The translations under genes and the position numbers were made by a program. Shown in pieces: positions 9,001 through 16,907 of a DNA stretch of 35,910 nucleotides; position 1 is the first letter of the stretch; each line of letters opens with the position of its first letter. The stretch comes from Acidobacteriota bacterium (lineage in GTDB: Bacteria; Acidobacteriota; Terriglobia; Acidiferrales; UBA7541), in contig JAGWOX010000009.1 of assembly GCA_028877145.1 (NCBI GenBank), positions 1-35,910 on the forward strand. Reading direction: 5' to 3'. The notes below the pieces were generated by a model. That model did not search any database and was not told where the DNA came from. It saw only the letters and a list, made by a program, of their open reading frames with translations.

Positions 9001-9186
9001 TTACCTTCCGCCGTGCTGGCGAGCACTTGAGCCAAATGGCGGGGGAGTCTTGATCCGCTCGAGCTCGAGTTCGCGCTGGTGCCGTGCCCGCAGTTGGGCG
9101 CGCCGGTGCTCGGCGGCGTATTCGTAGAGAAGGCCGATTACGGCCAGACCCACAAAGACAACTAGAGTGAGTGAGAGGGTTCGCAT
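9001..9186 (-). CDS. Small single-span membrane protein
   Basis: A 61-residue protein (MRTLSLTLVVFVGLAVIGLLYEYAAEHRRAQLRARHQREL): one membrane span followed by a basic, charged tail. The track extends 53 codons further upstream into sequence that does not look coding. The ATG at 9186 is preferred because a promoter-like sequence (TTGACA, 17 bases, TAGCAT) ends ten bases before it. No Shine-Dalgarno sequence is present, which fits leaderless translation. Family not recognised. Whether it is expressed is not certain. Confidence 0.45.
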   Translation of the reverse strand: MRTLSLTLVVFVGLAVIGLLYEYAAEHRRAQLRARHQRELELERIKTPPPFGSSARQHGGR

Positions 9187-9196
9187 GGTTGATTGA

Positions 9197-9225
9197 ATGC
9201 TAGTCCCGAATTGCGTGCGTGTCAA
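9197..9225 (-). promoter_or_regulatory. Sigma70-like promoter of the small membrane protein
   Basis: On the minus strand: TTGACA (consensus -35), a 17-base spacer, then TAGCAT (four of six to TATAAT). The -10 box ends ten bases before the ATG at 9186. Confidence 0.5.
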
Positions 9226-9313
9226 TGCCGCCGGGTGGCTTATAAAACGGCCTGAGCAGAGGTTTCCAGAAACGCCAAATTTGCCGGGTTCCGGGCGACG
9301 GTCAGGGGCGCTC

Positions 9314-10933
9314 TCACCGCGGCGGCCAGGTCTTCTCGCTGCCATGCTCGTCGACTACGAGCGATTTCGCGCCTCGTGGGAGGACCCGAAGGGACTTGAG
9401 AAATTCGACGATGTCGTCCCGGTCCGCCGCGCTCAGCCTGTCGAAAGCGCGGCGCGAGTCGAGCGCTTCACCGTTGTGCTGCTCGATCGCCTCGCGGGCC
9501 GTGGTGCATTTGCCGTTGGGCATGAACGATCCGTTTTCGTTGTAAAAGCCCCAAAGTTTCGCGGTGAGAAATTTGCGGTTTCCGGCAAAGAACGCGGGTG
9601 AGCCTGCGGGCTGGTTCTGGTCGAGCGGTTCGGCGCTGGGATCTCCGAGGCCTGATGTGATGTCGTGCAGCTTCAAGTCGGTGTATGCGGGAACCCAAAG
9701 GGTCCCGCCGACGGGCCTGAGCCTTGGGCCGGGAAGGTCGTCGCTCGTCAGATCGACGGTCAGAGGCGGCGCCGTTGTGGGGTAGTTTGTAGGCCCGGGG
9801 CGCAGGTTGCCAGGTGGATTGTAGGGGCTCGGCTCAGAATAGATCCAGCCTGGTTGACCGGGAAGGCCCGGATTGTTGTTTGCGGTCAGCGGCAGGGCAG
9901 GGATGTGGCAGGTGGCGCAGCCAATTTGGGAAAACATCTGCTGGCCACGCAAGATGGCGTGTTCGACCGTAGGATCGTTTGGAATGACTTGGCCCGGCAC
10001 GGGGAGGGTCGCCTGGAAGATCGAAGTTGCGGTGATGTCAGCCGTCGTCAACTCGTTGGCGACACCGTCTCCGTCGGCGTCGACGCCGAGGCCGAAGCGC
10101 TCCTCGGCCTGCATGCCGAGGTGCTGGTTGAAGGCGTTGTTTGTGAACTGGCGGATCGAGATGACGTTGCTCGCTTGGGCGAACGGTCGGATGATCAGGC
10201 TTGGGGGCGCGTCGCCTCTTGTCTGAAGGCTCAGGGCGGATATGCCATCGACGCGCGAAGTGTCCCACGAGCCGTCGGCATTGTGCGTGAGGATTCCGAA
10301 AGAGAGGCCTTTTGATTCCAGGGCGCGGCTCGTGCCCGGCGGCGTCGCGTCGCGCTCGGCCTGAAGGTCGGCTGTCATCTGACGCGCCAGCATTTCGATG
10401 AAGCCCGAACCGAACATGCCGATCGTTCTCCGTTCGTCGAAGGCCGTCTTTGTGGTGACGAATCTCCCGGACTCATCAATCGTGCCGCGCAGCGGTGTAG
10501 TGTCGTCGTGATCGAATGTCAGAAAGTCGAATCGCTGCCCGAGAACAAAAACCTCGGTCGCACGGTCACCGGCCCCGCCCGGTCTGGGCAGATTGTGGCA
10601 TCCGCTGCACGAATTCGAGTCGGGGCCAGAAAACCGATTGAAGTTTCTTGGAAAGACGAGTGGGCTGTTCGGGTCGGAGAGCGGGTCGCCGGTTCCCTTG
10701 GTCAGTGGGCGGCCGGCGCCGTCCTGGCTGGTAAATCGAGCGACGAAAAGCTTGCGGCCGTAGGCGATGAGCGCGGTGATCGGCGTTTCGAACTCCTTGC
10801 CGTCGGCCATGTGGTGCGCGATGGCAACTTCCCTACCAATCTGGGGCGCAGGAGTCCTTGCGACCGCAACGCAGGTGAGGAGCGCGAGCCCCGCAGCAAC
10901 CGACGCCACCGTGGTGGCATGACGGTAGCTCAA
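9314..10933 (-). CDS. Di-haem oxidoreductase (DHOR/DUF1111, cytochrome c peroxidase-like), exported
   Basis: Protein of 539 residues with a signal peptide (VASVAAGLALLTCVAVARTPA) and two covalent haem motifs, CSGCH (109-113) and CATCH (339-343). The conserved text between and after them (SNVISIRQFTNNAFNQHLGMQAEERFG, LRPVGGTLWVPAYTDLKLHDI) is typical of the putative di-haem peroxidase family. A DxDxDG loop (GVDADGDGVANELT, about 283-296) may bind calcium. The start is TTG, with GGAGGAAGG seven bases upstream; a GTG eight codons later would remove the basic n-region of the signal peptide. It is the last gene of the minus-strand block starting at the LuxR-type regulator, 57 bases after the DsbA-like gene. 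It could reduce peroxide or move electrons to or from its neighbours. That role is inferred. Confidence 0.85.
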   Translation of the reverse strand: MSYRHATTVASVAAGLALLTCVAVARTPAPQIGREVAIAHHMADGKEFETPITALIAYGRKLFVARFTSQDGAGRPLTKGTGDPLSDPNSPLVFPRNFNRFSGPDSNSCSGCHNLPRPGGAGDRATEVFVLGQRFDFLTFDHDDTTPLRGTIDESGRFVTTKTAFDERRTIGMFGSGFIEMLARQMTADLQAERDATPPGTSRALESKGLSFGILTHNADGSWDTSRVDGISALSLQTRGDAPPSLIIRPFAQASNVISIRQFTNNAFNQHLGMQAEERFGLGVDADGDGVANELTTADITATSIFQATLPVPGQVIPNDPTVEHAILRGQQMFSQIGCATCHIPALPLTANNNPGLPGQPGWIYSEPSPYNPPGNLRPGPTNYPTTAPPLTVDLTSDDLPGPRLRPVGGTLWVPAYTDLKLHDITSGLGDPSAEPLDQNQPAGSPAFFAGNRKFLTAKLWGFYNENGSFMPNGKCTTAREAIEQHNGEALDSRRAFDRLSAADRDDIVEFLKSLRVLPRGAKSLVVDEHGSEKTWPPR

Positions 10934-10990
10934 CTTAGTGCCTTCCTCCAGGGTTTCGGGTCCTCTCGGCAGCGGGGAGCGCCTGCGCGG

Positions 10991-12046
10991 CTAGGGCGCA
11001 GTACGCTCTCCGGAGAGCAACAGGTCGATAATCCTCTCGAACTCGTGCTTAGACTGGACTCCAGGCAGGAAATAGCCATCGATGATAAAGGTCGGCGTGC
11101 CGCCTACTCCGGCACGTTCCCCATCCGCTATGTCGTTCCTAATCCCCTGGGCGTACCTGCCGCTGGATAGACATGTCTCGAACTGCGCCAGCTCGATGCC
11201 GATGAGGGCGGCGTCCCTTGAGAGCCCCGCCGGATCGAGCTTCCTGTCGTCGGCAAATAGAAGGTCGTGATACTGCCAAAACTTTCGCTGTTCGCCAGCG
11301 CAGCGCGCTGCCTCCGCGGCGAGTTCCGCCTGGGGGTGGACCGCACGCAGGGGAAAGTCCCTGAACGAGAGGCTGATTTGGTCCTTGTACTCGGCCAGAA
11401 GTGATCTCAGAACGGGCTCGGCCTCGCGGCAGAAGAGACACTGGAAGTCGGCAAACTCGACAATCATCACAGGAGCTCCCGAGTTCCCGCGAATGCGCGT
11501 CCAGTCGGGCGAGACCGACGTGCGGGGTGGCAGTAGCAACACCGAGGCGCGTTCCCCCGCGTGAAGCGTTTGCAGATAGATACGGCGCGCGTCGGCCACC
11601 CTGGATGCTACGAGCGTCGCCCCGATCCTGGGCTTTTCCGTCTCGAACGTCCCCTTGAAGTCTTGCGGGTGCGCACGGTAGAAGGCGTAGAGCTCAGTGC
11701 TTGAGGGCGGAGCCGGCGGTACGTGTTTGCGGAGGAGGGCGGCCGTCGACAAGCCCTCCCGCCTCGCTTCACTGTCGAGGAGTCTCTCGCTCAGTAGATT
11801 GTTAAGTGCATCTGCGCGCGTCTTGTACTCCTCGTAGCGAAGCTGCATGACCTGTTGGGTGACTATGGGCGGGAGTTCGTCCTCGTAGATTCTCTCGCCC
11901 GCCGCAACCGCGATTAAGGTCCTTGATGGGCCCCGTCTTAGCTCAAGAGCAGATAGCCCCGCCATCAAGATCAGCGTTGGCAGCGCAAGGGCTAGCAGTC
12001 TCCTACGCGACGAAGATCGGATTAGCGATGGCCACTTTGGCTGCAT
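10991..12046 (-). CDS. DsbA-like thiol-disulfide oxidoreductase fused to an N-terminal SurA-like helical region
   Basis: Protein of 351 residues. A basic N-terminus and one membrane segment or signal anchor (LLALALPTLILMAGLSAL) precede a helical region (about 50-135) containing ITGE-like text (GERIYEDELPP, ALNNLLSERLLDSEARREGLS) similar to the SurA/PpiC N-terminal chaperone fold. No parvulin catalytic domain is seen. From about 175 a thioredoxin-fold DsbA/DSBA-family domain follows (RGNSGAPVMIVEFADFQCLFCREAEP), with active site C203-L-F-C206 and the cis-proline loop GGTPTFIIDG near P318. The ATG at 12046 follows a weak AGGGTGGG site. It sits between an exported protein gene and the di-haem cytochrome gene. 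Its likely job is to oxidise or isomerise cysteines in exported proteins, the 775-residue neighbour being the obvious candidate. Confidence 0.88.
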   Translation of the reverse strand: MQPKWPSLIRSSSRRRLLALALPTLILMAGLSALELRRGPSRTLIAVAAGERIYEDELPPIVTQQVMQLRYEEYKTRADALNNLLSERLLDSEARREGLSTAALLRKHVPPAPPSSTELYAFYRAHPQDFKGTFETEKPRIGATLVASRVADARRIYLQTLHAGERASVLLLPPRTSVSPDWTRIRGNSGAPVMIVEFADFQCLFCREAEPVLRSLLAEYKDQISLSFRDFPLRAVHPQAELAAEAARCAGEQRKFWQYHDLLFADDRKLDPAGLSRDAALIGIELAQFETCLSSGRYAQGIRNDIADGERAGVGGTPTFIIDGYFLPGVQSKHEFERIIDLLLSGERTAP

Positions 12047-12168
12047 CTATCCCACCCTTCCCGATTCTGGCCCTGGCGCCCGTGTAAACGATCCCGACTG
12101 GGATGCGCCGGGCGCCCCCAAAATGTCCGGGCGCGCGTTTTTCCCGACGGTCCATACTCCGTGCGCCG

Positions 12169-13338
12169 CTAGTTAGGGCGGTCGACCACTAGCCTTCTGG
12201 CGTAGTGGCCCGGCGCAAATCGGTCCCCCACCCACTCGAAAGCAGGACCGCTCCAGTCCCAGCCCGACGATTCCACCTCGAAAGTCCCTGGGGCCACCGC
12301 CCTGCGGACCCACGTCTTGTGGTGTCCGGATGGGTTCGCCACCTGAACGACGGGCGCGCGTGGCGAGAGGAAGACCACCGTCACGGGGGGAAGCGAGTCG
12401 CCGCTCTGGGCTCTGACGTACGACCGAATCCGGGTATTTTGTTGGGGGAGGAACGGCCAGTTGCGGTCGACACGCTCGGAGGGCAGCGCCGCCACCAGGA
12501 TGAGCATCGGGCCAGCCTCGGGGACGCCGTCCTTGCTAGCCGGGTAGAAATCGATCCACCTACTGGCTAACTGCGCGAACCATTGCGTAACCGCGGCGTC
12601 CGCGGAGTTCTCCACATTTACCTCGGACGGCGCGCCGTTCTGGTCGACTATGACCTCCGCGAGGAGCAGGTCGATGACCGGCTGCTTTGCCCGGGTCACC
12701 TGCGGTCCGAGCACTATTCTGGCCGCCTGGTCTGCGGTCCAGTTTCCGTATGGGAAAATGGTTGCGGGTACTCGAATGGGTACCGACCCTTCGGGCAGTG
12801 CCTCGCCGTTCGGCTCACCTGAACGCACGAGGCCCACCACTACCTCGCTTGGCCGCGTGGCCGGGAACATACCGTCGGCCACTGAGACCAGCGTGCGCGT
12901 CTCCCTGGGGGGGATCGCAGCATTACTGTGCCGTTGTAGGTCCCAGGCGTCAGGGACCGAGAATAGCAGGGAGAAGCATTTCCGCCCAGAGGCGTCATAA
13001 TAGTTTGCTGCGAATACGGCTCTGTCGAGGACGCTGTCGGACGCGTTCCGCACATTGAGGTATGCGGTCGTTCCGAGAATCTGCTCTTGCAGGGCCGCGC
13101 CCTCGATCGTCCACCACGGGCCGACGCTCGACCGTGTGCTCACGCGAAGCGCGATCCTTACGGGCATCGCTTGGCTGGCAGCCGGCCTCGCGCGGGAGAG
13201 GAGCAACGGACCGGGAAGGAGGAACGCGAGCGTGACGACCATTGCAGCCCCGGAGAGGCACATGTATCCCCAGGCAGCGAAGGCGCCTCCGCCGTTCCTC
13301 GACGAGAACGGATCATGATCTCGCATGGGTGCGCCCAT
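12169..13338 (-). CDS. Exported or membrane-anchored protein of unknown family
   Basis: A 389-residue protein I do not recognise. One N-terminal membrane segment (AAWGYMCLSGAAMVVTLAFLLPGPLLL) is followed by an extracytoplasmic region that seems beta-rich: TTAYLNVRNASDSVLDRAVFAANYYDASG resembles an Ig-like or FixG-like accessory fold. A central stretch (LLAEVIVDQNGAPSEVNVEN) recalls the TonB C-terminal style of repeat, but weakly. Only two cysteines are present. Translation can begin at 13338, or four codons later at the ATG of MRDHDPFS. The gene begins one base after the stop of the 775-residue protein gene, so the two are almost surely co-translated. Function unknown; the context suggests a partner of that protein. 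Confidence 0.75.
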   Translation of the reverse strand: MGAPMRDHDPFSSRNGGGAFAAWGYMCLSGAAMVVTLAFLLPGPLLLSRARPAASQAMPVRIALRVSTRSSVGPWWTIEGAALQEQILGTTAYLNVRNASDSVLDRAVFAANYYDASGRKCFSLLFSVPDAWDLQRHSNAAIPPRETRTLVSVADGMFPATRPSEVVVGLVRSGEPNGEALPEGSVPIRVPATIFPYGNWTADQAARIVLGPQVTRAKQPVIDLLLAEVIVDQNGAPSEVNVENSADAAVTQWFAQLASRWIDFYPASKDGVPEAGPMLILVAALPSERVDRNWPFLPQQNTRIRSYVRAQSGDSLPPVTVVFLSPRAPVVQVANPSGHHKTWVRRAVAPGTFEVESSGWDWSGPAFEWVGDRFAPGHYARRLVVDRPN

Positions 13339-13339
13339 A

Positions 13340-15667
13340 CTAATTGCTCGGACAGACGACGGTTCCCGACACGGTCTGCGAGACGGCCGAACTCGTGGAA
13401 TAGAATTTTAGGTTCATGGTCAGGCTAAATACGCCTCCGTTGTTGCTGGCATCCGGAGGGCCTGCGGTGTAGGATGCCGTGCATTGGGGCCCGAGTCCGT
13501 TCCCGAAGTTATAGCTCATCCCGTCTGGGTGAACCTCGGCTGTTCCTGTAGGGTCACCCGGGTACTGACCGCCGGTGAATGAGCAGCTTGACTGGCTGGC
13601 GTCAACCGAACAGCCTGAGGTGATGTTGGTCGCGGTGAACACCTGAGAGTTGTCGGTCAATGCATCGCACGTCTGGGCGTAAAGGGTGTCCTTTGGTCCC
13701 AGGGTGAAGCCGCAGACGTTTAGGGCGGCACTGTTGGCAAATTGGTTGAAATTGCAGACCAAGAGCGTACCGCAGACCTGCCCGGCCTCTTGGTCCTCGA
13801 TGGAAGTGCCGATGGACGTGTTGCCGGGGGTGTAGGCGTTCACCGTGCCGCCAGAGACAGTGGCGATTGATGTGTTCCCGCTCCTCCAGCTTGCCGAACC
13901 GGTCACGTCGTTCTGAGTGCCGTCGCTCATGTTTTCCTTGGCGGACATGTAGCAAACTTCCAAGGTGGGGCACTCGGTCGGGTCCGCTAGCAGGTCGAGG
14001 CTGACCACGCCGTAACAGCAGATGCAGCCCTCACAGCAGGTGCCCATTTGGGCGTTGTATTGGCCCGTGCTCACGACGAGGTTTATCTGCTGGCGGGGTC
14101 CTTGGGCGCCGGAGAACATGGCGCTGCCTTCATTGGGGCCTGGTGGCGTCGTGTCCCCGTCGGCGTCCGGCTGCTGCTTGGCGATCAGTTGGGCCATGTC
14201 GATTGTTTGCGTTTCGCCGGGCGTCAGGTGAATTGGCAGGGTGTAGCGACCTGAGGAACTGCCGAAAGTGAAGGTTGCCGACACGTCTTCGGCCGTTCTT
14301 CCCGAATTCCAGAGCGAGAACATGGTGTCGTCGCCGTTTCCGACGACCCAGAAGGGTGATTCCTTGGCCCATGTTTGATGCGCAATAGTCGGGGAAACCT
14401 CGAAAACGTAGTTTCCCGACTGGTCGACGCTGCCCACGGCTGCAACCAAGTCGCCCCACCTTCCCTGCCATGAGAAGGCGAGGGTGATAGCGCCATCAAA
14501 GCCCGCGAGTCCTGCCGAATCCAGGAGGGGCCTCATGGAAATCCGTCGCGACTCAAACGCAGCGAGAGCCGGGACGTGAAGAGCCACGCCTTCGGCCGGG
14601 CCGCTGGCTTTATAGACTGTCGCAAGCACCGGAAGGCTCACCGCCCCCGTGTTGCGCAGAACGACATAAGGCAGGAACCGCGTGGTGGCCGGAAACCCCA
14701 TGAAGGAGGGCTGCTTGCCCATGAGCACTCCGGCGCTGGCCAAGCGCATCGGCCCCGGTGTTCCTGCGTGCCCACCGGGGATCACAAATCGCATTGTTGC
14801 CGAGAAGCCATTTGCAGGGTTCATCAGGCCGCCGGCCAGGCTGATGTCCGAGGGCTGGCCCTTAAACTGGACTTGCACTCCCCCCGCTGCGTCTGGGCCG
14901 CGGCTGTGGCCCGGCAAAAGCGACTCCAGGGACAGGAGATGGGTGGCGTGGGATGCCAAGCTCAGGTCTTGCGACATCGAGGGGGACCCTGAGTTGTCCG
15001 AGGCTGTAACCGTCACGTTGCGCGGCGTGGCCGTGTTGTTCGTCGCCGCGACGAAACCCTGCGTCCCGGGGTCGTGCATCCACCACAGGCCTTCGACCGT
15101 TTGAGTTGCGGCTTTCCCCGTTTGCGAAGGAAGGAATGGGTAGTCGAACACGAGGCTCTGACCAGAGCTCATTACCTGTATTGATGCGACGGCGACGCCC
15201 GGAGTTCGCCAGAAGTACAGGAGGCTTGCGCTGCCATACTCCGATACGTGCTGGGCAACCGCTGGGGGCGCACTTGCGAGAGCGTCGTTGACGCTCACGT
15301 AGGCAATGCCTCCCGAGGCGAGGTCAATTCCCCGGAGCGGATACTCTGTCCCGTCGGCCATGTAAAGTATGGGAGTCACGTGGAGGGGAGCCACAGACAG
15401 GCCGTTTTTTACCCGGATGGTTGACGAGAAGTCCTGGTCTGTTCGCCAGAAGGTGCTTTGGAGCGCCTGTTGGGGCATGCTAGTGGGCTGCGATGCTATC
15501 GCTTCAAAGGGCCGCGCGTCAGGCGCGGTGGGTGCTGCGCTGTGCAGGGGGAGACGGGTGTCGGTCGGCGTGGTCACTGCGACGCCGAGGGAGTACGCCA
15601 GGAAGGCGAGGACGGGAACTGCGAGGACCGCCAGCGAGGCCGGGTGGCGTCTGGTGCATTGAGCCAT
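13340..15667 (-). CDS. Large exported protein with cysteine-rich, Ig-like C-terminal region
   Basis: A 775-residue protein from the ATG at 15667, which has AAGGAG eight bases upstream; the track's start is 35 codons earlier. The N-terminus has a signal peptide or anchor (HPASLAVLAVPVLAFLAYSLGVAVT). Residues up to about 540 are Ala/Ser/Gly-rich, beta-predicted and without cysteine after residue 4. They contain repeated themes such as STIRVKNGLSVAPLHVTPILY and RFLPYVVLRNTGAVSLPVLATVY. The last 234 residues contain 15 cysteines, including CCEGCICC, and a bacterial Ig-like segment (GSASWRSGNTSIATVSGGTVNAYTPGNTSI). No family recognised for the whole. It follows the LuxR-type regulator and precedes the unknown exported protein and the DsbA-like gene. 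A secreted or surface protein stabilised by disulfides is the best reading. Confidence 0.8.
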   Translation of the reverse strand: MAQCTRRHPASLAVLAVPVLAFLAYSLGVAVTTPTDTRLPLHSAAPTAPDARPFEAIASQPTSMPQQALQSTFWRTDQDFSSTIRVKNGLSVAPLHVTPILYMADGTEYPLRGIDLASGGIAYVSVNDALASAPPAVAQHVSEYGSASLLYFWRTPGVAVASIQVMSSGQSLVFDYPFLPSQTGKAATQTVEGLWWMHDPGTQGFVAATNNTATPRNVTVTASDNSGSPSMSQDLSLASHATHLLSLESLLPGHSRGPDAAGGVQVQFKGQPSDISLAGGLMNPANGFSATMRFVIPGGHAGTPGPMRLASAGVLMGKQPSFMGFPATTRFLPYVVLRNTGAVSLPVLATVYKASGPAEGVALHVPALAAFESRRISMRPLLDSAGLAGFDGAITLAFSWQGRWGDLVAAVGSVDQSGNYVFEVSPTIAHQTWAKESPFWVVGNGDDTMFSLWNSGRTAEDVSATFTFGSSSGRYTLPIHLTPGETQTIDMAQLIAKQQPDADGDTTPPGPNEGSAMFSGAQGPRQQINLVVSTGQYNAQMGTCCEGCICCYGVVSLDLLADPTECPTLEVCYMSAKENMSDGTQNDVTGSASWRSGNTSIATVSGGTVNAYTPGNTSIGTSIEDQEAGQVCGTLLVCNFNQFANSAALNVCGFTLGPKDTLYAQTCDALTDNSQVFTATNITSGCSVDASQSSCSFTGGQYPGDPTGTAEVHPDGMSYNFGNGLGPQCTASYTAGPPDASNNGGVFSLTMNLKFYSTSSAVSQTVSGTVVCPSN

Positions 15668-15742
15668 TGGTCGCTCTCCTTTTGGGGGCTGCGTGGGCCG
15701 GTTTTCCCGTGGGTGTGGCCCATGCTGCCAACTACGCTGCCT

Positions 15743-15772
15743 CTTATGCTCGTCTCGCTGGTTAGGCGTCAA
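15743..15772 (-). promoter_or_regulatory. Candidate promoter of the exported-protein operon
   Basis: On the minus strand: TTGACG, an 18-base spacer, CATAAG (four of six to TATAAT). It would give a leader of about 70 bases to the ATG at 15667. Repeated CTGTC motifs lie directly upstream of the -35 box. Confidence 0.4.
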
Positions 15773-15816
15773 CTGTCTTGCCGGTCAGCCTGTCCGTTCG
15801 GTGGGACAGTCTGTCC
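15773..15816. promoter_or_regulatory. Cluster of CTGTC(C) motifs, possible regulator-binding site
   Basis: CTGTC occurs at 15773, 15790 and 15811 (spacings 17 and 21 bases), and GGACAG at 15804 forms an inverted repeat with CTGTCC at 15790. The cluster abuts the putative -35 box and lies just after the LuxR-type regulator gene, which is where an activator site would be expected. Confidence 0.4.
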
Positions 15817-15836
15817 GGTGGACGGGGTAAAGCGGA

Positions 15837-16520
15837 TCAGGGGACAAAGCCGACCGGCTGGCGTGGCGGATCGGCCGTTCCGCTTCCCTTTTTCGGGCCG
15901 GTGGGGGCAAGCAGCGCCTCTGAAATCTTATGCCTGCTGTCTATCCCCAGCTTGAGGAAGATGTTGCGGAGGTGAAATTTCACGGTTCGCTCACTGATGC
16001 CGATTTCAGGAGCGATCTCCTTGTTGGTTAGACCGCGTTTTACGAGTTCCGCGATCCGAGCCTGCTGAGGGGTGAGAAGTATGCCATCTCTCGCTCCTTC
16101 GCCGCTTCGCGAGAATGCGTTTTCTTTTTTGGTGGAAAGGTCGTCGGCGCATATCCAAATGTGGCCGCCCCAAACATCGTGAACGGCTGCGGTGAGATGC
16201 GCTTCCAGCTTGTCAACGGGGAGATATCCGTGCGCTCCTTGGCGGAGCAGCGAAAGAAGCTGTCCCCCTGAAAGCCGTGATCCTACAAGAAGGAGCTTGG
16301 CCCGAGGAAAAGACCGTCGCAGCGAGCTAAGATGAGCGCCGGCGGCTGCCGACGGTTCCAGCGGCAAGAGGAAGAGCAGGGGCCTCTTCTGCCAGGCGCC
16401 GCGGGCATTGGTTGGGATCGAGGGCAGCACCCTAACGAGATTGTCCTTCCGCAGCAGATTTTGGAGATAGCTATTCGCTATAGGGTTGCGGCTGAGAATG
16501 CAAACTGGAATCGTGGACAC
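15837..16520 (-). CDS. LuxR/NarL-family regulator with degenerate receiver domain
   Basis: A 227-residue DNA-binding regulator. The C-terminal LuxR HTH is clear (LTPQQARIAELVKRGLTNKEIAPEIGISERTVKFHLRNIFLKLGI, about residues 148-192). The N-terminal part has the length and hydrophobic pattern of a receiver (PVCILSRNPIANSYLQNLL ... KLLLVGSRLSGGQLLSLLRQGAHGYLPVDK). It lacks both the acidic pair after strand 1 (SRN instead of xDD) and the phospho-acceptor Asp (LLFLLPLEPS), so phosphorylation is unlikely. The start is GTG; no other in-frame start exists before an upstream stop codon. No clear Shine-Dalgarno sequence is visible, and a run of ten C (minus strand) lies ten bases before the GTG. It is the first gene of the co-oriented block and probably controls it. 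Confidence 0.88.
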   Translation of the reverse strand: MSTIPVCILSRNPIANSYLQNLLRKDNLVRVLPSIPTNARGAWQKRPLLFLLPLEPSAAAGAHLSSLRRSFPRAKLLLVGSRLSGGQLLSLLRQGAHGYLPVDKLEAHLTAAVHDVWGGHIWICADDLSTKKENAFSRSGEGARDGILLTPQQARIAELVKRGLTNKEIAPEIGISERTVKFHLRNIFLKLGIDSRHKISEALLAPTGPKKGSGTADPPRQPVGFVP

Positions 16521-16529
16521 CCGATTGCA

Positions 16530-16539
16530 GGGGGGGGGG
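16530..16539. repeat. Homopolymer G10 (C10 on the coding strand of the regulator)
   Basis: Ten consecutive G on the plus strand, ten bases before the GTG start of the LuxR-type regulator. Tracts of this length are prone to slipped-strand length change and to sequencing error. Confidence 0.8.
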
Positions 16540-16862
16540 CGAAGCCTCGAATCATTTGTCCACCTCGTGACGAGCTGGCTTCGGGCCGCTTTCGGGCTCT
16601 CCTATGTGGCTCGCGAACTGGCTAGCGATACGGGGCGCGGGTGCTCATACTCGGTTCACCGAACAGACGCAGATGAGCCACGTCTTGTGAAGCATACAAA
16701 GCAAGTTCGGCGCGCACGTTTCCGAACCCCGTCGCGGGTGCCAAATTTATATGCCTGAATCTGCGGAGAGTCAAGGCCTAGGCAGAAGTCGGCGGAGCGG
16801 GGAACGCGGGCCAAGCGGGGAGTGATCGGGCGCAAGATTCGACGGCCAGCGGCACGCGACTA

Positions 16863-16894
16863 CTACGGTCAGGACTGCACTGACCGTGGCTACC
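16863..16894 (+). repeat. Dispersed palindromic element, copy B
   Basis: ACGGTCAG, seven-base loop GACTGCA, CTGACCGT, then GGCTACC. The outer two base pairs of the stem are lost compared with copy A. It lies about 15 bases after the stop of the response regulator gene (minus strand). Confidence 0.8.
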
Positions 16895-16907
16895 GGGGCA
16901 CTTTGAA

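Larger units (their letters stand above)
16521..16907. other. Gene-free region with homopolymer tract and palindrome copy B
   Basis: About 390 bases without a convincing gene. It holds the G10 tract at 16530-16539 just upstream of the LuxR-type gene, the presumed promoter region of that gene, and a hairpin repeat at 16863. ORFs of the track here look like shadows. Confidence 0.55.

Noticed and set aside
16332-16758. Short plus-strand ORFs across the regulator leader
   Set aside because: Overlap the LuxR-type gene antisense or cover the homopolymer; no ribosome site or protein features.
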